A stretch of DNA of 15,838 nucleotides from JBJXHC01 sp046160825 (GCA_046160825.1 JBJXHC010000004.1:1-15838), one strand, 5' to 3'. Positions 6,276 through 15,259 are shown, counted from the first letter of the stretch. Made by a program: numbers and translations. Notes: a model not told the origin generated them from the sequence alone.

Positions 6276-7946
6276 TCAGCGGAGTAGAAGCAGCTTCTTG
6301 GTTGCAATAAATGATCCTACTTGCAATCGATAGAAATATACACCGCTTGGTGTGTCTGCCGAGTTCCAGGAAACTGAGTAACTTCCGACCTGCCTTTTCT
6401 CATCTACTAAGGTTGCGATTTGTCGACCGAGCACATCATATAGTTTCAGCATGACGTGAGACAGTTTTGGCACTAGATACTCAATTGTCGTACCCGCATT
6501 GAAGGGGTTCGGATAGTTTTGACCAAGCTGGAATAAATTTTGACCGCTGGGGGAAGATGGATCTTGAACATCAGTTACCATGCCCAGATTGCCATAAGCG
6601 TCCACCTGTTGCGCATAGATTTGGGGTAATACATATCGATAATCGTCCCAAGTAATAACGGCGCCGCCCCTTCCATCAGTTGTCAGAGTCGGACCAAGTT
6701 GGTCAAATAATGCCGTGGAAATTGCAACGGCTGCACTCGGCCATTGGGTCACTCCAGAGGAATCTATCTTTTGGGCGTAGATGTTGCCGCCAACCTGCCA
6801 GGTTACAATCGCTCCACCACTTTCATCGGAAATCATATCCGGGTAGCGTTCTTGATTGGGCGAAGCCCGAACAACGACTCCATCCGTCGTCCATTGCAAA
6901 ACGCCGGAATGGTTCACCCTCTGGGCGTAGAGATCGTCGCTTCCTGCCCGCCTATCTCGCCAACAAAGTATTGCACCCCCGGAATGATCGGAAACTATAC
7001 GAAGGTCGCCCTTAGAGGATGGGAAGGTGCAGATCGGTATCCCGCAGGATGCCCATTGCAAAGTACCCGTGGAGTCAATTCTCTGAGCGTAGAATTTACT
7101 CACGCCACTGCGATATTCGGACCACGCTATGATGGCACCTCCACTGCCATCGCTAATCGGACTCCCAACTTGGTCGCCTGCTGAATCACATAATGCAATG
7201 CCATTTATCGCCCACTGTACAATGCCGGATTGGTTTATCCTCTGGACGTACGCTTTATAGGAGGTAGTCTCGCGATTGTCGATCCATATTATAATTGCCC
7301 CGCCTACTCCATCAGGGGTAAGCCGAGGAGACTCTTGGTAACCCGGCTCGGTGCAGATTTCAACTCCGTTCGTCGTCCACTGTACAACGCCGGAATCGTT
7401 GACCTTCTGGGCGTAAATATCCAGATACCCATTTCGGGGATCCGTCCATACGATGATTGCCCCACCATCACCATCAGGAATCATAGCTGGCGAACGTTGG
7501 TGTTCGCTTGCGGTGCAGATCGCGACTCCATTCGATGTCCACTGGACAACACCGGATGCATCCACCCGCTGGGCATAGATATTCTCTCCCGAGAGGGTAG
7601 AAGGCGGGTAGTTTACGAACGAGAGAATTGCTCCCCCTTCACCGTCAGGAATGATATCGAACGCCGGATAATCCATATCCGCAACCCGAATTCCATGGCT
7701 GGTCCACAGACGATAACCAAAGCCATCCAATCGCTGACAATTTAAGGTGCCGAATAGCTCATCATACCAAGATATAATGCTGCCTTGGCTATCGGTACTG
7801 ACAATCTGAGGAAATCGCGTCACAGTGAAATCTGTGACAAAAGTATTACTATCTGGGTTGTCGGACCATTGAGCGACCGCACTTGGTAACGGAGCCACAC
7901 TGATATATAGTATGGATCCGAGAAGCCGTAGTAAATTCTTAAACAT
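6276..7946 (-). CDS. Secreted eight-repeat propeller-like protein with T9SS C-terminal sorting domain
   Basis: The start is placed at ATG 7946 rather than the upstream in-frame ATG 7979, because AGGAGAG lies 6 bases before it and it begins a clean signal peptide (MFKNLLRLLGSILYISVAPLPSAVAQ); the product is then 556 residues. The mature part holds eight repeats of about 50 residues, each with a [DG]-x-GGA-[IV]-[IL]-x-W core, an IYAQ-[RK]-[VI] strand and a G-V-x-QW-x-x-x-G-[VI] strand, consistent with a beta-propeller. The last 84 residues are a type A T9SS sorting domain: QNYPNPFNAGTTIEY, LGRQIATLVDE, SGVYFYRLQVG, then KKLLLLR. It should cross the inner membrane by Sec and the outer membrane by T9SS, with the tail removed and the protein released or anchored. 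The ligand is unknown. It is the only gene of its cassette, with its stop 13 bp from the attC4 core. Confidence 0.88.
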   Translation of the reverse strand: MFKNLLRLLGSILYISVAPLPSAVAQWSDNPDSNTFVTDFTVTRFPQIVSTDSQGSIISWYDELFGTLNCQRLDGFGYRLWTSHGIRVADMDYPAFDIIPDGEGGAILSFVNYPPSTLSGENIYAQRVDASGVVQWTSNGVAICTASEHQRSPAMIPDGDGGAIIVWTDPRNGYLDIYAQKVNDSGVVQWTTNGVEICTEPGYQESPRLTPDGVGGAIIIWIDNRETTSYKAYVQRINQSGIVQWAINGIALCDSAGDQVGSPISDGSGGAIIAWSEYRSGVSKFYAQRIDSTGTLQWASCGIPICTFPSSKGDLRIVSDHSGGAILCWRDRRAGSDDLYAQRVNHSGVLQWTTDGVVVRASPNQERYPDMISDESGGAIVTWQVGGNIYAQKIDSSGVTQWPSAAVAISTALFDQLGPTLTTDGRGGAVITWDDYRYVLPQIYAQQVDAYGNLGMVTDVQDPSSPSGQNLFQLGQNYPNPFNAGTTIEYLVPKLSHVMLKLYDVLGRQIATLVDEKRQVGSYSVSWNSADTPSGVYFYRLQVGSFIATKKLLLLR

Positions 7947-7983
7947 ATTGATCTCTCCTAAAGGGGTCGACAAAGGCAATTGC

Positions 7984-8132
7984 AGTTAACGTCTCGCCGC
8001 ACCACGCAGTATCCCGCCACACAATCCTCTTATGAAAGAGTGGCGGGATTGAGCGCACACCATTATTCTTTTTGACTGAACTTACTTTCGCAACTACCAA
8101 CTGAGTGCGCGACGTGGTGCGGCGTGTTATAT
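7984..8132 (-). other. attC: attC recombination site 5
   Basis: The cores are AGTTAAC (7984-7990) and GTTATAT (8126-8132). The perfect 12-bp arms are CGCCGCACCACG (7995-8006) and CGTGGTGCGGCG (8113-8124). An inner perfect 10-bp hairpin is ATCCCGCCAC (8011-8020) / GTGGCGGGAT (8040-8049). Inner boxes TTGAGCGCACAC (8049-8060) and ACCAACTGAGTGCGCGACG (8097-8115) are variants of the array consensus. Confidence 0.92.
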
Positions 8133-8143
8133 GCCGTTGCCAG

Positions 8144-11062
8144 TCATCTGATGAGAAGAAGTTTCCTTGTTAGCACAGCGCTTCCGGACTTCAGCCGGTA
8201 GAAATACAATCCACTCGAGAGTTTCCCGGCATCAAACCTCACCTCGTGGTTTCCCGGCATCAATTGCTCGTCTACAAGCGTGGCCACTTCCCGACCGAGG
8301 ATATCAAAAACTTTGAGGGTGGTCCTTCCGGAGACAGAAAGTCCAAACGGTATGCGGGTTACGGGATTGAACGGGTTGGGGTAGTTCTGTGAGAGCGTGA
8401 AACGCGATGGCAGTGCAGGAATATCGCCGACGGACACAAAGCCCGGTTGCACGTACTTGACGATACTCAATTTGCTCCCAATAGACTGGCCGCTTGTGCC
8501 TGCCACATACACGTCCCCTGAGCCGTCAACAGAAATACCAGCCGGTACATCGTCGATGCCTGTGTCGTCGAACTTGTAACGAATCATCCATTCCTGGGTG
8601 CCCCCACTGCCATACTTGACAGTTGCAAAGTCATAGCCGGTCCCCGGGCCAGTGCTTCGACCGGTTACGTACGCGCGTCCTCCTCCATCAAGCGCAATAT
8701 GAGTCGCCTCGTCAACGGAGTTTGTTGGACCGTTATAGAGTGAGACCCATTCCTGGATTCCGGAGGAGCTATACTTTATCGTCGTGAAATCATTCCCTGT
8801 TCCGGCTCCGGTACTGTAACCGGTTACATAGACATTGCCAAAGCGATCAACAGCAATCGCACTTGCTTCGTCAACTGAACTCGCGGGGTCGTCGTACCGG
8901 GCCACCCACTGCTCCACGCCCGAGGAGTTGTATTTGATTGTTGCAAAATCACGATTTGTTCCGCTCCCCATACTCCATCCGGTGACATAGATATTGGCTG
9001 CAGCATCGGTGGCTATTGCGCGCAGGGAATCGATGGAATTCCCGGGCCCGTTGTAACGGGCAACCCACTGCTCCACACCGGAAGTGTTGTACTTTACCGT
9101 TGCGTAATCACTCATCGTAGCTGTACCGTTGCTCGTGCCGGCGACATACACATTACCAGCACCATCAAGGGAAAGAGCAGAAACAATGTCTGCTCCGTTG
9201 CCCTGGCCGTTGTAACGGATAAACCACTGCAACTGACCGGACGCATTATACTTGAGCGTTGCATAGTCAAGCACGGAGCCTGAGCCCATACTCGTGCCAG
9301 CGACGTACACGGTTCCAGCATTGTCGACAGCGACCGCCGCACCGTTATCTATCCCGAACGCAGGGCCGTTATACCTGGCGACCCATTGCTGCCCACCGGA
9401 GGAATTGTACTTGATCGTTGCATAGTCCATCTCAGTCCCCAACCCCCTGCTTCCCCCTGTCACATACGCGTTCCCCATGCTGTCAATTGCTATTGCATAT
9501 GCGATATCGGTTGAGCTTGCCGGACCATCATATCGAGCCAACCACAATTGGTTTCCGGAAGGGTCGTACTTGAATGTTCCGTAATCCAGGTCTGTTCCGA
9601 ATCCCGAAACCGACCCGGTGACATATGTGTTGCCCTGACGGTCCAAAGCGTGAGCGGAGGTCGAGTTCACTAGTTCGAATCCCGGTCGGATAACCCACTG
9701 CTGGCTTCCAGCGCTGTTGTAGAGGATCGTGGTAAAGTCATTCGTGTTGTCGTTGCCAACACTGGTCCCTGCAACGCGCACATTACCGGTCACGTCAACA
9801 GCGATTGCCACTGCAACATCATTCCCGTTGGCGGGCCCATTATACCGGGCAACCCACTGTTCTACACCGGACGAGTTATACTTGATCGTTGCAAAATCGC
9901 CGGATGTGCCCGACCCGGCACTCTGCCCCGTTACATAGGTGTTTCCCGATAGGTCAACTGTCAGGGCGTATGCGAAATCAGATATCCCGGCGGGTCCATT
10001 GTACCGGGCAACCCACTGTTGGACTCCGGAGGTATTATATTTCACCGTGGCGTAATCTTGAGATGTCCCCGAGCCGTCGCTGTATCCGGTTACGTACACG
10101 GCCGAGCCATCAATCACGAGGGCAGTTGAGAAGTCATGAAGATTTGCGGGACCGTTGTACCGGGCCACCCATTGCTGGATTCCGGATGAGTTGTATTTCA
10201 GGGTGGCAAAATCAAAGCGTGCAGTCATGCCCTCACTTTCTCCTGTTACGTACACATTGCCAAGGCCGTCAACGGCGATGGAACGCCCAAGATCAGCACC
10301 TCCAGAATTGGGACCCATGTAACTCCCAACCCACTGTTGGACGCCCGATGTATTGTATTTGATTGTGGCAATGTCATTACCCTGACCAAGAGCTGCTCCC
10401 GTTACATACACATTCCCTGAGCCGTCAACCGTAATGGCGTATGCGATGTCGTTACCGATTGCTGGCCCAGCGTACCGCGTAACCCATTGCTGAACGCCCG
10501 AAGAGTTGTATTTGACTGTCGCGTAGTCATTAAATGTACCCGAACCAGCACTCCCTCCGGTTACATATACGTTGCCGGACCCGTCGACGGCAATAGCGTT
10601 TGCGATGTCACCGCCATTGCCGGGTCCGTTGTACAGCGCAACCCATTGTTGGAGTCCGAAAGCGTTGTACTTGACGGTTGCATAATCAGTGGTTGCAGCG
10701 CCCAAACCTGATCCTGTTACATAGACATTGCCGAGAGTATCAACCGCGATCGCGGTTGCAATGTCGGCACCATTACTTGCACTGTTGTATCGGGCAATCC
10801 ACTGACGGATGCCATTTGAGTTGTATTTGATGGTGACATAATTCTGAAGCGCGCCACTCCCGGCGGTCCCGGTTACATAGACATTTCCGGCGCGATCTGT
10901 CACCATATCGGCGGTTACTTCTTCAGTGCTTGTTTCAGGCATCGGGTAGTGGCTCACCCAGGCTTGGTACACGCTATCGATTGTGTTGTGAGTATCCGCC
11001 ACGTCTTGTGGTACAGCGTGGGAGACACACAAGAGCAAAGAGACTAGAAGCAAGGCTCGCAT
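8144..11062 (-). CDS. Secreted SBBP-type repeat protein (16 repeats) with T9SS C-terminal sorting domain
   Basis: This 972-residue exported protein starts at ATG 11062, with AAAGGAAA about 8 bases upstream. Residues 1-19 form a signal peptide (MRALLLVSLLLCVSHAVPQ). From about residue 35 to 871 there are sixteen tandem repeats of 47-54 residues, with consensus V-A-R-Y-N-G-P, D-x-A-x-A-I-A-V-D, G-N-V-Y-V-T-G, G-S-G-T, D-[YF]-A-T-[IV]-K-Y-N and S-G-x-Q-Q-W. This is the SBBP (seven-bladed beta-propeller repeat) style, enough for two propellers. Residues about 885-972 are a type A T9SS sorting domain (SQNYPNPFNPVTRIPF, LGREVATLVDE, SGLYFYRLKSG, TRKLLLIR). Expected location is the cell surface or medium. 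Its role is unknown; adhesion or ligand binding is typical guesswork for such folds. It fills a cassette alone, with its stop 12 bp from the attC5 core. Confidence 0.9.
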   Translation of the reverse strand: MRALLLVSLLLCVSHAVPQDVADTHNTIDSVYQAWVSHYPMPETSTEEVTADMVTDRAGNVYVTGTAGSGALQNYVTIKYNSNGIRQWIARYNSASNGADIATAIAVDTLGNVYVTGSGLGAATTDYATVKYNAFGLQQWVALYNGPGNGGDIANAIAVDGSGNVYVTGGSAGSGTFNDYATVKYNSSGVQQWVTRYAGPAIGNDIAYAITVDGSGNVYVTGAALGQGNDIATIKYNTSGVQQWVGSYMGPNSGGADLGRSIAVDGLGNVYVTGESEGMTARFDFATLKYNSSGIQQWVARYNGPANLHDFSTALVIDGSAVYVTGYSDGSGTSQDYATVKYNTSGVQQWVARYNGPAGISDFAYALTVDLSGNTYVTGQSAGSGTSGDFATIKYNSSGVEQWVARYNGPANGNDVAVAIAVDVTGNVRVAGTSVGNDNTNDFTTILYNSAGSQQWVIRPGFELVNSTSAHALDRQGNTYVTGSVSGFGTDLDYGTFKYDPSGNQLWLARYDGPASSTDIAYAIAIDSMGNAYVTGGSRGLGTEMDYATIKYNSSGGQQWVARYNGPAFGIDNGAAVAVDNAGTVYVAGTSMGSGSVLDYATLKYNASGQLQWFIRYNGQGNGADIVSALSLDGAGNVYVAGTSNGTATMSDYATVKYNTSGVEQWVARYNGPGNSIDSLRAIATDAAANIYVTGWSMGSGTNRDFATIKYNSSGVEQWVARYDDPASSVDEASAIAVDRFGNVYVTGYSTGAGTGNDFTTIKYSSSGIQEWVSLYNGPTNSVDEATHIALDGGGRAYVTGRSTGPGTGYDFATVKYGSGGTQEWMIRYKFDDTGIDDVPAGISVDGSGDVYVAGTSGQSIGSKLSIVKYVQPGFVSVGDIPALPSRFTLSQNYPNPFNPVTRIPFGLSVSGRTTLKVFDILGREVATLVDEQLMPGNHEVRFDAGKLSSGLYFYRLKSGSAVLTRKLLLIR
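8450..10960 (-). repeat. Coding tandem repeats (16 units of about 140-162 bp)
   Basis: The SBBP units are visible at DNA level as recurring blocks, for example TTGTATTTGAT / TTGTACTTGA (KYN region) and GTTACATA-ACATT (NVYVTG region) about every 150-160 bp. Units are diverged rather than identical, so the expansion is old or has been diversified. Internal recombination could change the repeat number. Confidence 0.85.
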
Positions 11063-11101
11063 GGGATAATTTCCTTTCTAATTCTTTCTACCGGCAATTG
11101 C

Positions 11102-11250
11102 ATATAACGTGTGCAGGCACAACGCCGCGCCGCACTCCACGCTTTTTATGATTGAGTGCGGCGTGGAGCGAACTCAATTCGTTGAGCCAACCACAGCTTC
11201 AACATCGCTTCGGCAAATGACGTGAGCGTCGATTGTGCCTGCTGTTAGCT
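11102..11250 (-). other. attC: attC recombination site 6
   Basis: The cores are ATATAAC (11102-11108) and GTTAGCT (11244-11250). The perfect 10-bp arms are GCAGGCACAA (11113-11122) and TTGTGCCTGC (11233-11242). An inner perfect 10-bp hairpin is CGCCGCACTC (11128-11137) / GAGTGCGGCG (11154-11163), nearly shared with attC3. Inner boxes are GAGCGAACTC (11166-11175) and CAAATGACGTGAGCG (from 11214). Confidence 0.92.
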
Positions 11251-11264
11251 GCAGTTGCTGGCGT

Positions 11265-11606
11265 TCATCGTAATAGCAAGACAAGAATTCCGATTACTGA
11301 CAATGCAGAAACGGAAAGACCGATGATGGCAAGTAGCCTCATTCGGTTCAACTGTTCTGAGAGCCCACCAATTCGACTGAGAATCTCAGGACCACCAATG
11401 GACTTCAATAACTTGACAACCTCGTGAGTATCTTTCGCAACCGCTAGAACGGAATCTATAAGCCCGGAAAGTTTCTGCCTGACGGCATCCAGTTCGTTTG
11501 CACTGGTCTTGTAGGAGGTTGCTTCTTTCTTGAGTTGTTCGAGCGTTTGTAGTAACTCTTGAGCGGACTGTTCCGCGTGGAGGAATTTGTCGGCTTCTTG
11601 AGACAT
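11265..11606 (-). CDS. Small coiled-coil, C-terminal tail-anchored membrane protein, partner of the helicase gene
   Basis: This 113-residue protein is of unknown family. Residues about 5-65 form charged amphipathic helices with heptad character (SAQELLQTLEQLKKEATSY, LDAVRQKLSGLIDSVLAV), a short GGPE turn follows near 71-74, then another helix, and residues about 90-112 are a single transmembrane helix ending the protein (LLAIIGLSVSALSVIGILVLLL). The N-terminal bulk is therefore probably cytoplasmic. It starts 11 bp after the helicase stop, with AAAGGATC as the ribosome binding site, and ends 15 bp before the attC6 core, so the two genes travel together. By position it may anchor, sense for, or act as effector of the helicase-nuclease, as small membrane partners do in several anti-phage systems. 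That role is inference. Confidence 0.8.
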   Translation of the reverse strand: MSQEADKFLHAEQSAQELLQTLEQLKKEATSYKTSANELDAVRQKLSGLIDSVLAVAKDTHEVVKLLKSIGGPEILSRIGGLSEQLNRMRLLAIIGLSVSALSVIGILVLLLR

Positions 11607-11617
11607 TTGGGGATCCT

Positions 11618-14600
11618 TTATGATGAAATTAGTTCTTTGGAACGCTTGGTCAAACCGTTAAGCAGAAACCAAGCTGGCGTTGAAGCAATCTCAATTGGCG
11701 ACTGTCCGACGAGTGTGCGGGCGAACGGGCGCTCAGGATACTCCCGAAGCATGTCGACCTGCAGGTCTTGCGCAAGAGGCAGATTTCGAGTTCCAACCTT
11801 GACAATTGCCCAAGCAATGAACTCAAACAGGTCGTTCCGCTCAACGGCATAGTTTTGTGAAGCGGATGAGATGGATGCCGAGAAATTCTGCTTTACGATT
11901 GTTGTATTCCTATCTCGTGAATGTGCCTCTGCCAACGAACGAAGCATCAAGAGCCCGGGATGGTCGGGATAGGATTCGAGGTATCGTGCAACTTGACCCC
12001 TCAGTTCAGCGGCTTCGTTTGGAGAGCGAACGGCTTCAAATGTTTCCATTGTCTTCTCAAGCCCAGCATCACTCTCAGCAAGGATTGCCTCGAGTGCTTC
12101 AGAATACTGGGTGGCTTCAAGATAGCGAAGTATGCGTTGTCGTATGGCAGCATCATTTGGAGATTCAGTGGCAGCTAGGAACATTTCGTAGAGTGCACGC
12201 CGCCTTCCTCGTTCTATCACGTCGTAAATGAAATGAAGAAGAAGGTCAACCATACCGAGCACAAAGTCGCCGAGAGAAAGATGAAATAACTTGGTCGCTT
12301 TTTCGATTTCTGCTTGCCGTCTTGCACCCAAATAACCGGCAACGTACTTGCCGTAGGTCTCCATAACAGACTCCTTGGTAGCTCCGGCGAGTTTTACGCT
12401 GAACTCCTGAGTGTTGTAGTTGATTGTATAGTCCGAGACGATTCCAAGGACGACAAGCCTGTGTAAAGCTTTCTCGGCGTCTCCACGTTCAAGGTCGGGA
12501 AACTTGATTGACCTTGTACTTCTTGTTGACAAGTCGGGCAGAGAGCGTATGATTTGAACAACTCGTGATTTCTCCACATCGGTGCCCGGAAAAGCGTTGG
12601 TCTGAAAGAACAATGCCCTTGTAACGTCATCGTTATCATCCCAAGCCAGGTTCTTGACCGTGCTGAAGACGTCTTCCGGCTTGGTGTTTGGATCAAGCAG
12701 CCTGCGTGACCGAACTGGATCGTCGTCGGAGACTATGACACAACATTGAGCAGGTTTCCTATCTCGTCCAGCCCTGCCAGCTTCTTGGTAGAATGATTCA
12801 ATTGAAGGTGGTATCCCAAAGTGAACTGTGAAACGGATATTGGGTTTATCAATACCCATCCCGAACGCCTTCGTGCAAACGAGCATGGAAAGGTGGTTAT
12901 GTTTGAATTGTTTTGCCATTGCTCTCTTATGCGCATCCCAGTCTGTGCCGTCCCAATGCTTGGGTTTTTGTCCAGCGTACAGACCTGTTGGAACGGATAA
13001 GGATCGCCGTATATTGTCGGCTTGGCTGACGATTCCAAAGTCTCCGTTGACGTGTGGACAGAAAACAAGGCCAGAAAAAGTAGACCTTCCGTTTGGTTGA
13101 AAAAAGGAAGCCGATGTCGTTGCAAAGTTGCTTGGCAGTGTGTGGCCAAGATAGCCAAGCAGCCGTGCAGACTTTTCCGCTGATGATGAAGTGAGGATGT
13201 GAAACTTAAGTTCCGGACGGTCGAACGATTTTGGTGTAATGATCGCATCGAACTCTTCGATCTGCAATTCACGCTGCACATCTTTTAGAACTGCACGGGA
13301 GGCCGTTCCCGTCAGAGCAAGAAGCGGTGGTGCAATTCCGTTTGATTCGCAGTAAGCCCGGCTTGTTCGGCCAATATTCAGATAAGCGGTTCGAAAGTCG
13401 TGTCCCCATTCTGAAACGCAATGGGCTTCGTCGACGGCGATTAAGGAAATGGGAGTGTGCGTTGTGAGCGTACGAAGGGCCTCTCTAAATTCGACGGTCT
13501 GAAACCTTTCGGGAGCAATATAAGCGAAGAGGTACTCACCTTGCCCAAAGAGGGAGAGCACTTTGGAGCGATCCTGTGGATCAGTTATCTGGCTACTGAT
13601 GGCAATTGCTCTATCAATTCCAACCATTTGCAAGTTGTCAATCTGGTCTTCCATCAAGGATATAATGGGATCGATTACTAGGGCCTGACCCGGAAGCAGA
13701 AATGAGGCAAGTTGAAATGCGATTGACTTTCCTGCTCCTGTTGGAAGCAAGACAATGGAATCCTTGCCTTGGAGTGTTCGAGAAACGGCGTCGAACTGAC
13801 CTTCCCAAAAGGTGGCTTTTCGAAAAACATAGTTGAGGAAATATTCAAGCGTTGTTGCTGTGGGTGAATCGAGGATAGCCGAGCTTGAAGTGAAAACTGC
13901 ATTGGCGATGTCAAACGGTGCAGAGATGTTCTGCAAAAAGAACGTCGGTAGGAACGGATGCACTTCCCCGGTGAACGAAAGATGAATTCCTGATGAGCCA
14001 GAGCCAAGAGATAATTTTGGGTTACCTTTGCAAACTTCGATTGAATACAGTTGTCCGAGGTGCCGAAGAAGCTGGATAAGGTCGTCGAGGGCAGTCTTAA
14101 GAACAAAGAGAGAGTCATTGTCATTCAACCATCCACTAGCATTCAAATCAGTGGAGATGTTCCAGGAAGACGAGTCGACGATTTGAAGATTGCCGATCTG
14201 AATTGCCTGAAGTGCGGAGAGCTGAATTTGATGCGAAAGCTTGATGGCGTAAATGCACTCTAAGAGTCCTTGATTATGTAGCATGGTCTCATCGGGCTCA
14301 CTGGCCTGAACAGCAAAAGATTCCTCCAAGGCAGTGAGATTCGGGCCACTGAATGTTTCCAATTCACTGGCCGGAATTCTGATGACTCGGAAACCTTCCT
14401 TTGAAAGGGCTTCATCTCTGAGGTTGTCAAGTTCCTGTTGTTGACGGTGGTGTTCCCCATCTATCTCAATAACGATTGGCTGGTTGGCGGGATGACATAT
14501 GAGGAAATCTACACGTCCGCTGAATTGCGGTGCAGCGTTAGTTGACAGCAGAGACGTTAGCTCGACTTGAGGAGTGACCCATTGTAGAAAAGCAATTCCG

Positions 14601-15214
14601 AATTTGTCGGGAAGATAATCTTTGTAGAACAACTTTTCTGGAGGGCTATCAAGCCAGTAATCCGTGTTAATATGCTGGATAGTTTGAGTTAGCATCTCGT
14701 CGGAGATTTTGATCGACTGAGGCTCAGCGCCGATGAACTTCTTCGTAAACGTAGATTCTACGGATGGGGAACAAAGAGTCAACCTACCTCTTGTGAGAAT
14801 CTTTTCAGCAATGGAGAACATTTGTCGCTGGCGTTCAGTCCAGTTCGGTGGCTGGCTTGGTGTCGGGAAGTCCAGTCGCCATTGGGCAAATGCTCGCTTC
14901 GTTTGATCTGAAACACCGTCGTCGATTAGACTCTCAAGGACTGAGGCTGAAACTGCAACGGACTGAAAAAAGCGAACCTGAAGGCGTTCAAATCGTTGCC
15001 TACAAACGAAGATGCGTGGTAGAGAAAGCCTTGCCGAAGAAGCAACAGGAGTTGCATCGACTGTCGTTTCGGTCTGACCCCCCTGAATGTTGACTACTCC
15101 TCTGCACGTCGGATAACGTGAGCAACCGTAGAATTGTTGTCCTGCATTCCGTCCTCGACGTGCAGTTCGTAACTGTGTCGATGAACCGCATGTCGGACAC
15201 TGTGGATTTGGCAT
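11618..15214 (-). CDS. Zinc-finger / PD-(D/E)XK-like nuclease / RecQ-type helicase fusion; candidate defence protein
   Basis: This is a 1198-residue cytoplasmic protein. Residues 6-37 form a topoisomerase-type C4 zinc finger (C6-x2-C9, C31-x5-C37, in FYGCSRYPTCRG). Residues about 225-290 match the DUF559/DUF2726/Vsr-like endonuclease pattern: VDFLI with D236, then IVIEIDGEHH with E250, D252 and E254, then RDEALSKEGFRVIRI. The helicase core has a RecQ-like motif 0 around F469-Q473, Walker A PTGAGKS (491-497), DEAH in AVDEAHCVSEWGHDFR (593-608), TGTAS (635-639), motif V (FGMGID, 784-789) and motif VI QEAGRAGRD (810-818). The RecQ zinc-binding domain and HRDC are not obvious; a winged-helix-like stretch (about 912-930) and a helical tail follow. 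RecQ helicases unwind DNA 3'-5'; the fused nuclease and tail-anchored partner suggest invader-DNA restriction. ATG 15214 begins 46 bp from the attC7 core with only a weak ribosome binding site (TTAGGT). Confidence 0.9.
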   Translation of the reverse strand: MPNPQCPTCGSSTQLRTARRGRNAGQQFYGCSRYPTCRGVVNIQGGQTETTVDATPVASSARLSLPRIFVCRQRFERLQVRFFQSVAVSASVLESLIDDGVSDQTKRAFAQWRLDFPTPSQPPNWTERQRQMFSIAEKILTRGRLTLCSPSVESTFTKKFIGAEPQSIKISDEMLTQTIQHINTDYWLDSPPEKLFYKDYLPDKFGIAFLQWVTPQVELTSLLSTNAAPQFSGRVDFLICHPANQPIVIEIDGEHHRQQQELDNLRDEALSKEGFRVIRIPASELETFSGPNLTALEESFAVQASEPDETMLHNQGLLECIYAIKLSHQIQLSALQAIQIGNLQIVDSSSWNISTDLNASGWLNDNDSLFVLKTALDDLIQLLRHLGQLYSIEVCKGNPKLSLGSGSSGIHLSFTGEVHPFLPTFFLQNISAPFDIANAVFTSSSAILDSPTATTLEYFLNYVFRKATFWEGQFDAVSRTLQGKDSIVLLPTGAGKSIAFQLASFLLPGQALVIDPIISLMEDQIDNLQMVGIDRAIAISSQITDPQDRSKVLSLFGQGEYLFAYIAPERFQTVEFREALRTLTTHTPISLIAVDEAHCVSEWGHDFRTAYLNIGRTSRAYCESNGIAPPLLALTGTASRAVLKDVQRELQIEEFDAIITPKSFDRPELKFHILTSSSAEKSARLLGYLGHTLPSNFATTSASFFQPNGRSTFSGLVFCPHVNGDFGIVSQADNIRRSLSVPTGLYAGQKPKHWDGTDWDAHKRAMAKQFKHNHLSMLVCTKAFGMGIDKPNIRFTVHFGIPPSIESFYQEAGRAGRDRKPAQCCVIVSDDDPVRSRRLLDPNTKPEDVFSTVKNLAWDDNDDVTRALFFQTNAFPGTDVEKSRVVQIIRSLPDLSTRSTRSIKFPDLERGDAEKALHRLVVLGIVSDYTINYNTQEFSVKLAGATKESVMETYGKYVAGYLGARRQAEIEKATKLFHLSLGDFVLGMVDLLLHFIYDVIERGRRRALYEMFLAATESPNDAAIRQRILRYLEATQYSEALEAILAESDAGLEKTMETFEAVRSPNEAAELRGQVARYLESYPDHPGLLMLRSLAEAHSRDRNTTIVKQNFSASISSASQNYAVERNDLFEFIAWAIVKVGTRNLPLAQDLQVDMLREYPERPFARTLVGQSPIEIASTPAWFLLNGLTKRSKELISS

Positions 15215-15259
15215 ATTGTCTATTTACCTAATGTTAAGCATCAAAACGCCAGCAATTGC

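Noticed and set aside
7947..7979. Upstream ATG at 7979 as the start of the eight-repeat T9SS gene
   Set aside because: It would add 11 residues in front of a clean signal peptide and lies only 5 bp from the attC5 core. ATG 7946 has AGGAGAG at proper spacing.
8450..10960. Regular DNA repeats that might suggest a CRISPR array
   Set aside because: The period is about 150-160 bp, units are diverged, and they are in frame within one ORF encoding SBBP protein repeats.
8144..11062. Numerous short plus-strand frames opposite the SBBP gene
   Set aside because: They recur because the coding repeats recur. None has a ribosome binding site or domain.
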